Of a stretch of 64,000 bases of DNA, positions 7,939-15,744 are shown in pieces; the stretch's first letter is position 1; every line of letters begins with the position of its first letter. A program made the position numbers and the translations under genes. The notes beneath the pieces are model-generated. The model saw only the letters and a program-made list of their open reading frames with translations. It was not told the DNA's origin and ran no database searches. The DNA is from Flavobacterium sp. ENC (GTDB taxonomy: Bacteria; Bacteroidota; Bacteroidia; Flavobacteriales; Flavobacteriaceae), in NCBI RefSeq assembly GCF_020991415.1, contig NZ_JAJMOY010000007.1, positions 106,788 through 170,787 of the forward strand, in the 5' to 3' direction.

Positions 7939-9957
7939 TTAATGGTGAATATTGGGAAGGCTAAAGTAAAAACTGGAGCCTGTGTCTAATTTTGATTCTG
8001 CCCAAACCGCTCCGTGATGGCGGCTTACTATTTTTTGAACAATAGCCAGGCCAATGCCCGTACCGTCAAATTCCTCCTGGGAATGCAGGCGCTGGAAAAC
8101 GCCAAATAGTTTATCGTAATATTGCATATCGAAGCCTGCGCCGTAATCCTGTACGCAGTATACAATCTTGTCTTTTTGGATAGTGGAGGTAATTTTAATG
8201 CGGATTTCCGGTTTGTATTGGGAGTATTTAATGGCATTGGAAATAAGATTGATCCAGACCTGCTTGATGAGTGAAGGATCACCGTTGGAAGGGGCAAGTG
8301 CTTGTAAATCAAACAGCGGTATTTTAGCACCATTGTCAAAAAGAATATCATTAATGACACCATTTACCAGGGCATCCATATTTATGGCAGTGGCACTGAC
8401 TTGTTTACGTCCCAGTTTACTAAAAGCGAGCAAATCATCAATGAGCATCCCCATTTTCCTCGAATTGTGTATCACGGCCTGCAGTACTTTTTTGCCATCT
8501 TCGTCAATCGAGTCGGCATGGTCTTCAATCAAAATTTGCGTGTAGCCATTGATGGCCCGTATCGGAGCCCGTAAATCGTGAGAGACTGAGTATGAAAATG
8601 CACCCAGTTCTTCCTGCGCTTTTTTCAGTTCATTATTGGCCAGCGTAAGTTCTTTTCCCCTTTTTTCCTGATAGGCCAGCTCCCGGTTGGTTACAATTAA
8701 CGCTGCGGCAATTTTTTCTTTTTCTGCTTTTCTTTTTTCTTTCTGTATGTTTTCCAGCGCCAGTTTTTTATTGGCAATAATCAGTTCTGCAGCACGTTTT
8801 TCTCTTTCCCTGCTCTGAAGGGCAAGTTGTTTATGGGCAGTAACCAGTTCTATGGCTCTTTTTTCCTTTTGCTCATTTTGAAATTCCAGTTCCTTATTGG
8901 CAATGATTAATTCTGCTGCGCGTTTTTCCTTTTCTTCATTCTGGAAAGCAAGTTCCTTAACAGCAATAACCAGCTCTGAAGCACGATCTTCTTTCTGATT
9001 GTTCTGGAACTCCAGTTCCTTATTGGCAATAATTAATTCTGCTGCGCGCTTTTCTTTTTCTTCATTCTGAAAAGCAAGTTCCTTCACGGCGATGACCAGC
9101 TCTGAAGCCCGTTTTTCTTTTTGTTGATTCTGAAACTCCAGTTCCTTATTGGCAATAATTAATTCTGCCGCACGTTTTTCCTTTTCTTTGTTCTGGAAAG
9201 CAAGTTCTTTAACGGCGATGACCAGTTCTGAAGCACGCTTTTCTTTTTCTACGGCCTCTGTTGCCAATTGCAGGAATTGCTTTTTGGCAAGTGTAACATC
9301 AGTGGCGAGTTTTAATATTTTATAAGGATTACCGGAAATATCCAAAATTGGATTATAACTGCCCAGTAACCATACACTTTTACCCTTTTTGGTGACCCTT
9401 TTAAACTCGTCTTTTTGGTAAACTCCTTTCTTCAAAGTATTCCAGAACTGTTTATAAGCATCTGATTTTGCATATTCTTTATCGACAAACAGGCTATGAT
9501 GCTTTCCTATAAGGTCTTTTTTGGCATAGCCCATGATTTTGAGGAAATTTTGATTGGCTGTAAGGATATTGCCTTCAAGATCGAACTCTATTGCCGCATT
9601 AGAAACGGCAATTGCATTGATATGGTTCTGTAACTGCTGCTCCTTGGCTCTTAGCTGTTCATTTAGCAAATACAATTCATCAGCACGTTTTTGCTTCTCT
9701 TTGTTTTGAAAAGCAAGCTCTTTATTGGCTATAATAAGTTCGGCGGCTCGTTTTTCTTTTTCGTCACTCTGGAAGGCCAGTTCTTCATTGGCAATGACCA
9801 GTTCGGAAGCTCGCTTTTCCTTTTCTGTATTCTGATAAATGATTTCTTTTTTGGCGATGCTTAACTGTAAATTTTCAGCTCTGGCTTCTTTATTGTAGAG
9901 TGAAGTTTTTTCGCTGGAAGTAATCGGTTCTTTGCCTTTTTTTGCTGTGCTGCCCAT
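7939..9957 (-). CDS. PAS sensor histidine kinase with a long 21-residue coiled-coil repeat array
   Basis: A cytosolic kinase of 672 residues. After about 45 residues come two full and one degenerate copy of a 21-residue unit (KEKRAxELxIANKELAFQN), then a PAS domain (about 96-216: AAIEFDLEGNILTANQNFL ... YNPILDISGNPYKILKLATDVT). Eight uninterrupted copies of the unit follow at residues 228-395, plus degenerate ones to about 440. HisKA has His450 in SYSVSHDLRAPIRA, followed by HATPase_c (WINLISNAIKYS, GTGIGLAIVQK). Three heptads per unit predict a continuous coiled coil between sensor and catalytic core. It is the first gene of the operon with the Rcp1-type regulator and the hybrid kinase. No haem- or chromophore-binding motif is evident, so the stimulus is unknown. 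Confidence 0.9.
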   Translation of the reverse strand: MGSTAKKGKEPITSSEKTSLYNKEARAENLQLSIAKKEIIYQNTEKEKRASELVIANEELAFQSDEKEKRAAELIIANKELAFQNKEKQKRADELYLLNEQLRAKEQQLQNHINAIAVSNAAIEFDLEGNILTANQNFLKIMGYAKKDLIGKHHSLFVDKEYAKSDAYKQFWNTLKKGVYQKDEFKRVTKKGKSVWLLGSYNPILDISGNPYKILKLATDVTLAKKQFLQLATEAVEKEKRASELVIAVKELAFQNKEKEKRAAELIIANKELEFQNQQKEKRASELVIAVKELAFQNEEKEKRAAELIIANKELEFQNNQKEDRASELVIAVKELAFQNEEKEKRAAELIIANKELEFQNEQKEKRAIELVTAHKQLALQSREREKRAAELIIANKKLALENIQKEKRKAEKEKIAAALIVTNRELAYQEKRGKELTLANNELKKAQEELGAFSYSVSHDLRAPIRAINGYTQILIEDHADSIDEDGKKVLQAVIHNSRKMGMLIDDLLAFSKLGRKQVSATAINMDALVNGVINDILFDNGAKIPLFDLQALAPSNGDPSLIKQVWINLISNAIKYSQYKPEIRIKITSTIQKDKIVYCVQDYGAGFDMQYYDKLFGVFQRLHSQEEFDGTGIGLAIVQKIVSRHHGAVWAESKLDTGSSFYFSLPNIHH
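8773..9276 (-). repeat. Eight tandem 63-bp coding repeats
   Basis: Eight contiguous 63-bp units encode KEKRASELVIAVKELAFQN-type 21-mers inside the PAS kinase gene. Two alternating subtypes (ELVIAVKELAFQ and ELIIANKELEFQ) make a 126-bp higher-order period. Two further copies and a degenerate one lie before the PAS domain (about 9630-9822). Confidence 0.92.
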
Positions 9958-10386
9958 ATATGCGTAATATTATTTAAAAAATAATGGCAGTAATTTGCTG
10001 GAAAAGCACCGATATTTTATAATTTGAATGGAGTATTAAGTATACAATAATCCTTTAGCAGTTACCCAAAAATAAAATGAGGCCGTACACGATATTGCGA
10101 TTGTACGAATGTAGTGAATAAAGCGGGATAATTTTGCTTGTTTTCAATGAAATAATCAGAATGAAATAAAATAAAGGGGTATCATCAGGATTGATAAGCT
10201 TCAGGTGGCGTTTTCCGAATATACTTTGCTTTAAAGCTTATGATGAGGGTAAGTACAATCAATTGGAATACAAACTTCTATGAGAAAGTTCCTGGTATGG
10301 TTTTTTTATGTTTGGTACTGAGTTTAACTTGAAAAATATAAAATCAGTACCAAACAGGATATCTAAACAGCGTTTAATATTAGAGC
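9958..10386. other. Intergenic space, 429 bp
   Basis: No coding region is evident. On the minus strand a TATTTTTG sequence at 10067-10074, 110 bp ahead of the PAS kinase start, fits the flavobacterial -7 element, but no convincing -33 element goes with it. A 12-bp perfect inverted repeat lies at 10310-10355 (listed separately). The rest is AT-rich with no visible feature. Confidence 0.4.
10310..10355. repeat. Perfect inverted repeat downstream of the exported-protein gene
   Basis: Arms GTTTGGTACTGA (10310-10321) and TCAGTACCAAAC (10344-10355) are exact complements around a 22-nt loop, 31 bp past the stop of the minus-strand gene ending at 10387. It sits where a terminator is expected but lacks a T-run on the minus strand, so it may be an RNA 3'-end stabiliser rather than a classical terminator. 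Confidence 0.5.
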
Positions 10387-11913
10387 TTATTTTATGGTTA
10401 TCGTAATATTGGGAACTACAAGTTGGCCTGTCGCTCCGGAATTACGCTGTAAAGCCACTTCGATATAATCGTTAGTAGTTAGTTCGGTAGTTGCATTTAA
10501 CGGAAGAACGATAATATCATTAACGGCAGCGCCTCTTCCGTAGATTTTGTATTGCGTTAAGGGAGTTCCATTTTTCATAATATAGGCTATAAAAACTCCT
10601 GTGCCGGGCACCTGAAAAGAAATAGACCCTGCTACCTGAAAAATCCGTTTCTTTTTTCCAACATATTTTAGCCTGTTGTAACCGGCAGTACCCGCGTCTG
10701 TTGCAAATCTGAACAAATTGGAATACACTGTTGATGGAGCAGAACCGGTACTCACCCCGACTTTTACGATATCACTTGGCGTTGAACCGTTTAAAGTTAC
10801 TCCAAGACCACTATTTACAGGATAATCCATTGAAAAATCCGCTACAGCATTTGCATCTGCTTCAGTTGGTATTCCTGCAGCCCTGACGGTCCAGCTGGTA
10901 TTAAAATTATAGCCTGTGAAGGTAGTTGCCGACGGAGTTGCATAAGGTCTGACATAGTTAGCAGGAGTAGGGCCTGTAAAAACAACAGATTCTAAAACGG
11001 CATCGCCCGTAATCGTAAGACCTGCTGTGGAAACATCTAGACCATATGCTCCGGAACTGACGTTAGAAAAGCCTCCTTGTTTCTCAATCAGATTGAATGT
11101 TCCTGTAAATTTTTCATAAGTACCTGCATTATTGCTGAACCAAGCCTGGTTGCTTAACAATAACTGACCTATGTTCGAATAAGTGATACCGGTTGTATTT
11201 CCCGAAAAATTGACAATACTCATAAAAACTAAACCATAACCTGCTATTGTACCGACACTTGCGGAATTGGCAATAATACAATCCCTAAGCAAAAAAGTAG
11301 AAGTTGAAGCTGCAGCACTTAGATTGAAAACCGTAGCACCTGGCGCGGTAATAGTAAGATTTCTGACACTTCCGCCCGTAGTTCCGTCAAAAAGGTTTCC
11401 GGATGTTTTAACAATTATATCTTCATTAGCGTCCAGACCATCCAGATAGGCATTATTCAGGTCTATTGGAAAATTAAATACTACCTGTCCATTAATTTCA
11501 TATAAGGTATTAGATGTTAAAACGTATTTGGCACCACCACCAGCCGCCAGTTCGGTTGCCAGTACAGTAGCCAGATTGTCAGTCGATCTTATTCGTTTAA
11601 AATTTAATCTTGGCAGTGCACCGCCAACAGGTATCCATGATGACGAGCTGGATACATAGCTGTAAACCAATTTTAAATCGGTGTCGTAAACAAGCAGTCC
11701 GTCAGCCGGTGTAGCAATAGCATTTCTCTGTAAAGTAGTCATACGTGGGGGGAGCAGACCCTGGGTGGTAGAAGTTATATCTAAAACAGAGCTCGCGTTT
11801 GGAGTTGTCGTGCCGATTCCGATTTGTGCATTTCCTAAAAACGATGATAAGAAAAAAAGAAACAAGAAAATGCTCTTATAATTTTGAAGGGTATATTTAT
11901 GGATCATAATCAT
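10387..11913 (-). CDS. Exported hypothetical protein, Bacteroidota tail-fibre/adhesin-like
   Basis: The protein has 508 residues with a signal peptide (SIFLFLFFLSSFLGNAQ). The mature N-terminus, IGIGTTTPNASSVLDITSTTQGL followed by LPPRMTTLQRN and GLLVYDTD, is a very common opening in exported flavobacterial proteins of unknown function that often end in fibre-like domains. The middle looks like repetitive beta structure (short glycine/serine/threonine-rich strands). No sorting domain is visible at the C-terminus (LVVPNITITIK). The start may be two codons further in (11907). It lies 54 bp after another exported protein, suggesting co-expression. I cannot assign a function. Confidence 0.75.
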   Translation of the reverse strand: MIMIHKYTLQNYKSIFLFLFFLSSFLGNAQIGIGTTTPNASSVLDITSTTQGLLPPRMTTLQRNAIATPADGLLVYDTDLKLVYSYVSSSSSWIPVGGALPRLNFKRIRSTDNLATVLATELAAGGGAKYVLTSNTLYEINGQVVFNFPIDLNNAYLDGLDANEDIIVKTSGNLFDGTTGGSVRNLTITAPGATVFNLSAAASTSTFLLRDCIIANSASVGTIAGYGLVFMSIVNFSGNTTGITYSNIGQLLLSNQAWFSNNAGTYEKFTGTFNLIEKQGGFSNVSSGAYGLDVSTAGLTITGDAVLESVVFTGPTPANYVRPYATPSATTFTGYNFNTSWTVRAAGIPTEADANAVADFSMDYPVNSGLGVTLNGSTPSDIVKVGVSTGSAPSTVYSNLFRFATDAGTAGYNRLKYVGKKKRIFQVAGSISFQVPGTGVFIAYIMKNGTPLTQYKIYGRGAAVNDIIVLPLNATTELTTNDYIEVALQRNSGATGQLVVPNITITIK

Positions 11914-11967
11914 TATTGTTAGTTTAGTACTGAAGATTAAATATTTAAGATGACAGTTAGAATCGGA

Positions 11968-13779
11968 TTATTGCTTTCCTGAATTTGATATAATAACTTT
12001 TTGCGTTATTTTTTCATTATCAGCTGTTATAAAAGCGGCGATGTAAACTCCTGAGCTTAAGCCTGAAGTTGAAAAACTATAATTTTGTTCTTCTTTTAAA
12101 TTGTTTTTAGTTATGACGGCTTTACCGAGAATATCGTAAAGAGCGAATGATTTAAAAACCATGTTATTGGGATTTGAGGCAGTTAAGATCTTATTGCTAT
12201 TATCCTGGCTTATAAAAAGGTTCTTTTTAGTCTCGTCGTTAACACCAAGTGTTACATTAGTAAAAGCAATTTTAAAGCGATCCGTATAAGTACCCGGTTC
12301 AATGGTAACTTCATAAGTTCCTGTTTTAATATCGTGATACGAGGAATCTAATTCGTCATATATATAAATATTTTGCGAAGGATCGAAATTTATAACTTCG
12401 GGAATATAAAATTTTAAGGTAGTATTTGTTGCTGCCTTTGCGGCTAAAGGGATTTTTTTGGTCAGTTCAAAATTAACACCTTCTATCACGTAATTACCAT
12501 TATCTAACCAAAACGAAACATCACCCGGAAGGGTCTGATCCATATTTAAGGCATCGATACCCGGATCTACGCCATCTGTTGCTTCGGGCAAAAATGCCAA
12601 AGCAAGTTGTCTGGTAAACTGGTTATTGATTATGGTATTTATTTTAATATGTGGGATTATGATAATTTCTTCTTCTTTTTCTTTTTCTTGTTCTTCCTTG
12701 TTAACAGCTGTTTTATCTGGTGAAGACTTTGCAAATTGTGATAAGGGAGAACCTTCTTTATAAAAGAAGCGATGCGAATTTTTAAAAGTTACCGTACTGT
12801 TGCTGTTGCCCTTTATCACAAAACCTTGTCCAATAGGAGAGTATTTGCGCTGTATTACCAATCCGGAAGTTGTACCGGTTGTATTTAAGGTACCGTCACT
12901 TTTGTAACTGTTAAAAGTAGCGGCGACATATACCCCGTTTGATCCTAAAACCCCGGGTGAATACGTTCCATACCCCCCTCTGTAAGCGGATAAATAATGA
13001 GAATTGGTTGTTTTATCCTGCTCCCAAAAATATGCGATACGGGTACAGGCAGAATTTGTAGGATCCATTAAAAAAGCATTCAGGTCTATTGCTGACGGAT
13101 AAGGATTTCCGGTTAATGTTGATGCATTCCCGGACCCGACGGCCACACTAATATTGCCGTCATTAGGTTTTCCCCTGAAATCATATCGCTGAGCGGATCC
13201 CGGATTATTAGAAACTCCTGTAGTTTCAGGATCCGTAGTATCAGTGCCACTGGTGCCTTTCATGGTGAAACCTTCTCCAGGTGCAATTGTAGTGGCATTA
13301 CCAACCTGAACCCATTGTGAGTAGTTGTTGGCGTTTGTTAATTTGTAAATCCAGTAAGAGGCTATTGCCAGTGGATTTGAAGTTCCGTTATAATTTGACA
13401 GTGGAAGTGCAGTTGCAGGAACTACCGCGGTTGAAGAGGTAGGACGATTAAGCAATGAGATTCCAAAACTTGTATTACCAGTTGCAATCGTTGGATTTCC
13501 AACGGGCGAGCACCAGTAATTGTATTCAAAGTTATCTGAGGTTCCTTCCTGATACACAGACAAAATTCCTGTTCCGGTATTTGTAGAAGTTCCCGTGGTG
13601 CCTTGCAATAACTGAGAGTTATTGCGTAAGTAAAGATTGGAGCTTGCAGCCAGATTTATATTCTGGGTTACATACAAAACCTGATTCTTTACATAAACAG
13701 GAGTGCTGGCACCAATGTGAAGTTGCGAAAAGGCAGGAATAGAAATGAAAACCAAAAGCAATAGTAAAGTATTTTTCAT
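11968..13779 (-). CDS. Exported protein with type IX sorting domain
   Basis: The protein has 603 residues. The signal peptide MKNTLLLLLVFISIPAFSQ is cleaved before the final Gln. The large middle region contains SDNFEYNYWCSPVGNP, a motif frequent in flavobacterial surface proteins of unknown function, and a Glu/Lys-rich low-complexity stretch (EEQEKEKEEEIIIIP). The C-terminal 80 residues (ILTASNPNN ... FALYDILGKAV ... LSSGVYIAAFIT ... KVIISN) fit a type A T9SS sorting domain, so the protein is probably exported through the outer membrane and attached or released. It lies between two other exported proteins on the same strand. The specific function is unknown. Confidence 0.8.
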   Translation of the reverse strand: MKNTLLLLLVFISIPAFSQLHIGASTPVYVKNQVLYVTQNINLAASSNLYLRNNSQLLQGTTGTSTNTGTGILSVYQEGTSDNFEYNYWCSPVGNPTIATGNTSFGISLLNRPTSSTAVVPATALPLSNYNGTSNPLAIASYWIYKLTNANNYSQWVQVGNATTIAPGEGFTMKGTSGTDTTDPETTGVSNNPGSAQRYDFRGKPNDGNISVAVGSGNASTLTGNPYPSAIDLNAFLMDPTNSACTRIAYFWEQDKTTNSHYLSAYRGGYGTYSPGVLGSNGVYVAATFNSYKSDGTLNTTGTTSGLVIQRKYSPIGQGFVIKGNSNSTVTFKNSHRFFYKEGSPLSQFAKSSPDKTAVNKEEQEKEKEEEIIIIPHIKINTIINNQFTRQLALAFLPEATDGVDPGIDALNMDQTLPGDVSFWLDNGNYVIEGVNFELTKKIPLAAKAATNTTLKFYIPEVINFDPSQNIYIYDELDSSYHDIKTGTYEVTIEPGTYTDRFKIAFTNVTLGVNDETKKNLFISQDNSNKILTASNPNNMVFKSFALYDILGKAVITKNNLKEEQNYSFSTSGLSSGVYIAAFITADNEKITQKVIISNSGKQ

Positions 13780-13852
13780 ATTTTCTTTCTTTTAATTTTA
13801 TAATCGAATGCTGTCAAGGATAACTTGCAGGACGATTTAATAATTCAGGAAG

Positions 13853-14065
13853 TTATGGTTTGTGTATCTTGTTAATTCTCGTAGCGATAATATAAATACC
13901 AAACACAATTCCTATAGGTAACAATACATAAATCATCGAATTTATGGGTACTATAACCGGCTCATCCGGTAAACCCGGAGGGGGGAGATCCTGAGATAAG
14001 GCAATGTTGTGAATAAACAGCACAACAAGACAATATAACATAGTGGATAAAGGTGATTTTTTCAT
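13853..14065 (-). CDS. Small exported membrane protein with a proline-rich segment
   Basis: The 70-residue protein has a signal peptide (MLYCLVVLFIHNIALS, then Q), a short proline-rich stretch DLPPPGLPDEPVIVPI, and one C-terminal membrane helix (MIYVLLPIGIVFGIYII) ending in a basic tail. Small proteins of this layout (PPPGxP followed by a helix) recur in Flavobacterium next to T9SS cargo genes, as far as I recall. The role is unknown. It stands 73 bp upstream of the T9SS cargo gene ending its run at 11968. Confidence 0.65.
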   Translation of the reverse strand: MKKSPLSTMLYCLVVLFIHNIALSQDLPPPGLPDEPVIVPINSMIYVLLPIGIVFGIYIIATRINKIHKP

Positions 14066-14599
14066 ATTTGATTTGGGGATTAAGTATGATAATTGTTATC
14101 CATTCAACAGTAAAATTTGAATTTTTCGTTTCTAATTGAGGTTATTTGTTAAATTGCTGATTATTAGATTGAAAAAGGTAAATTCAAAAAAAACCTTGTA
14201 AATTTTCTATTACAATAACAGCTTTTCCTGTATTCAAATTTGACACTTTCATTCATATTATTCTTATATAATTTTGTACAAAAAGTTATATAATTCCCAC
14301 TTTGTTAGTTAATGAGAATTTTATTTTGTATGCAAGCATAATAAATAGAATTGCTTTTTAAAGCATCAATATTATTTAATATGAATAAATCATAATACTT
14401 CATTTTTTAGTTTTTGAGCATAATAAAATGCATTCCAATAAAATGCGCTTTTATTGGGAATAGTGTAAGGAAAATTTTAAAAAAGGTAAGCCGCTGAAAT
14501 CCGGATGAATTTTAGCATTTCAACAAAAAAGCACGTAGTTGCAAAATCTAAAAGATAAATCTGTAACTGATTTTACTTAAGGTAACAGCACAAATGGAA
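14066..14599. other. Intergenic space, 534 bp
   Basis: Very AT-rich with no plausible gene on either strand. The only structure I see is an imperfect 30-bp palindrome at 14264-14293. The region separates two minus-strand genes, so it should hold the promoter of the 70-residue protein; no good TAnnTTTG element was found. Confidence 0.35.
14264..14293. repeat. Imperfect 30-bp palindrome
   Basis: Two TTATATAA half-sites (14264-14271 and 14286-14293) flank a TTTTGTACAAAA core. The overall symmetry and the position upstream of the small membrane protein fit a dimeric regulator site, but AT-rich DNA gives such dyads by chance. Confidence 0.25.
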
Positions 14600-15379
14600 T
14601 CACTCGAAGTTCTTTCTCAAATCTATTATGGTTTGATTAGGGACGTCCAAATTTACAAAGCCCCTTCTTGGCCTGTCAAGATCCAGTGTAAATAAAACCA
14701 CTAAAGAAACAATAAGACAAAACCCGATCTGAATTAGCCAGTCGGCCCTGTCTTTGCGGCCTTCAGAATAACCGCCGTAGAAGGCACTAATAATGGCCAG
14801 AAAAATTAACATAATGATGATACTTTGCGGAACCTTTGCTTTCTCGCCTGCAAGACGGGAGGTAGTGGCATCGATCATGTCATTTAGCGCCGGAATCATC
14901 TGCTGTGTTGCTGCCAGATTAGCCGGGTCTTTGGCCAGCGTGGCGGCACGTTTCCACAAGCTGGAAGAAATGAGCTGAGACAAACTATCGGCCTTCATAA
15001 TTCCTTTTATGTCAGCACCTGCCTGATAATATGATATTCTGGCTTCTACATATTGTTTAAAATCCTTCCGGAATAAGTTTCGGGTTGAATCCGGATATAA
15101 ATCACTTCGCAATAGGGCCGTACCAATACTGTTGGCTTCTTCTACCACGATTTTTCTTCGCGAATCGTAACGGTCCCCGCTCATACCAAAGGTAAATGCC
15201 AGCAAAAAGAAAAGCAATGCAGTCAGGGCCGAAGTTTCAGTGGATTTTTCCTGAGTGCTTTTTTTATCACGAATGTAATTGCCCAAAAGTTTTCCAATAA
15301 AGCTTGAAATCAGCATTAAGGTAAACAGCAGCAAAGCGATTACCCAGGCTTCCGTCTGATTTAGTGTATTTGCATCCAT
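14600..15379 (-). CDS. DUF4239 (bestrophin-like) membrane protein
   Basis: The protein has 259 residues. There are two N-terminal membrane helices (VIALLLFTLMLISSFIG and ALTALLFFLLAFTFGMSG), a cytosolic or periplasmic helical middle part (about 65-185), and two C-terminal helices (IIIMLIFLAIISAFYGGYSEG and IQIGFCLIVSLVVLFTLDLDRP). This layout and the RYDSRRKIVVEEANSIGTA segment match the DUF4239 family, which is distantly bestrophin-like. The family's biochemical role is not established. It is a single gene with long spacers on both sides. Confidence 0.75.
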   Translation of the reverse strand: MDANTLNQTEAWVIALLLFTLMLISSFIGKLLGNYIRDKKSTQEKSTETSALTALLFFLLAFTFGMSGDRYDSRRKIVVEEANSIGTALLRSDLYPDSTRNLFRKDFKQYVEARISYYQAGADIKGIMKADSLSQLISSSLWKRAATLAKDPANLAATQQMIPALNDMIDATTSRLAGEKAKVPQSIIIMLIFLAIISAFYGGYSEGRKDRADWLIQIGFCLIVSLVVLFTLDLDRPRRGFVNLDVPNQTIIDLRKNFE

Positions 15380-15744
15380 ATCATTTTATTTTTTACAAAG
15401 ACGTTTTGGAAATAGGACACCAATTTAAACAAAAAAGAGTAAAATCTTACTAAATTACCTTACCATTTATTTTCGACTGTTATTCAGAATTTTTATTTAG
15501 CGGCAGGTAATCAAAGTTTAGTACTTTTTTTTTATTTTTATAGTAATTACGTTTTACTGGTTTTGTCTTCTTTAAGACATACAGGCTATAATTTGGTGGT
15601 GAGCCACTTCTTGTTTTGAAGTAAAAAGGAGAAAAAAAACCGAGAGGCTTACTTTTAGTGCGTATGACGTAAAATTTGAAACTATTTTTGATAACTAAAA
15701 AAGTACAAAAAGCAGCTATGCTTTAAAAGACTTTAGATGTAACA
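15380..15744. other. Divergent intergenic space, 365 bp
   Basis: It lies between the DUF4239 gene (minus) and the six-PAS kinase (plus). A TATTTTTG sequence at 15683-15690, 55 bp ahead of the kinase ATG, fits the -7 element; the only TTTG nearby is too close to be its -33 partner. No other feature is evident. Confidence 0.35.

Noticed and set aside
7606..8545. Plus-strand open frames inside the kinase operon
   Set aside because: They are antisense shadows of genes with clear domains; their products are low in conserved pattern.
8773..9276. 63-bp tandem repeats as a CRISPR array
   Set aside because: They are contiguous without spacers and lie in frame within a kinase gene.
10084..10107. CGTACA...TGTACG dyad as an operator
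   Set aside because: Six-base arms with a 12-base gap are expected by chance in 64 kb.
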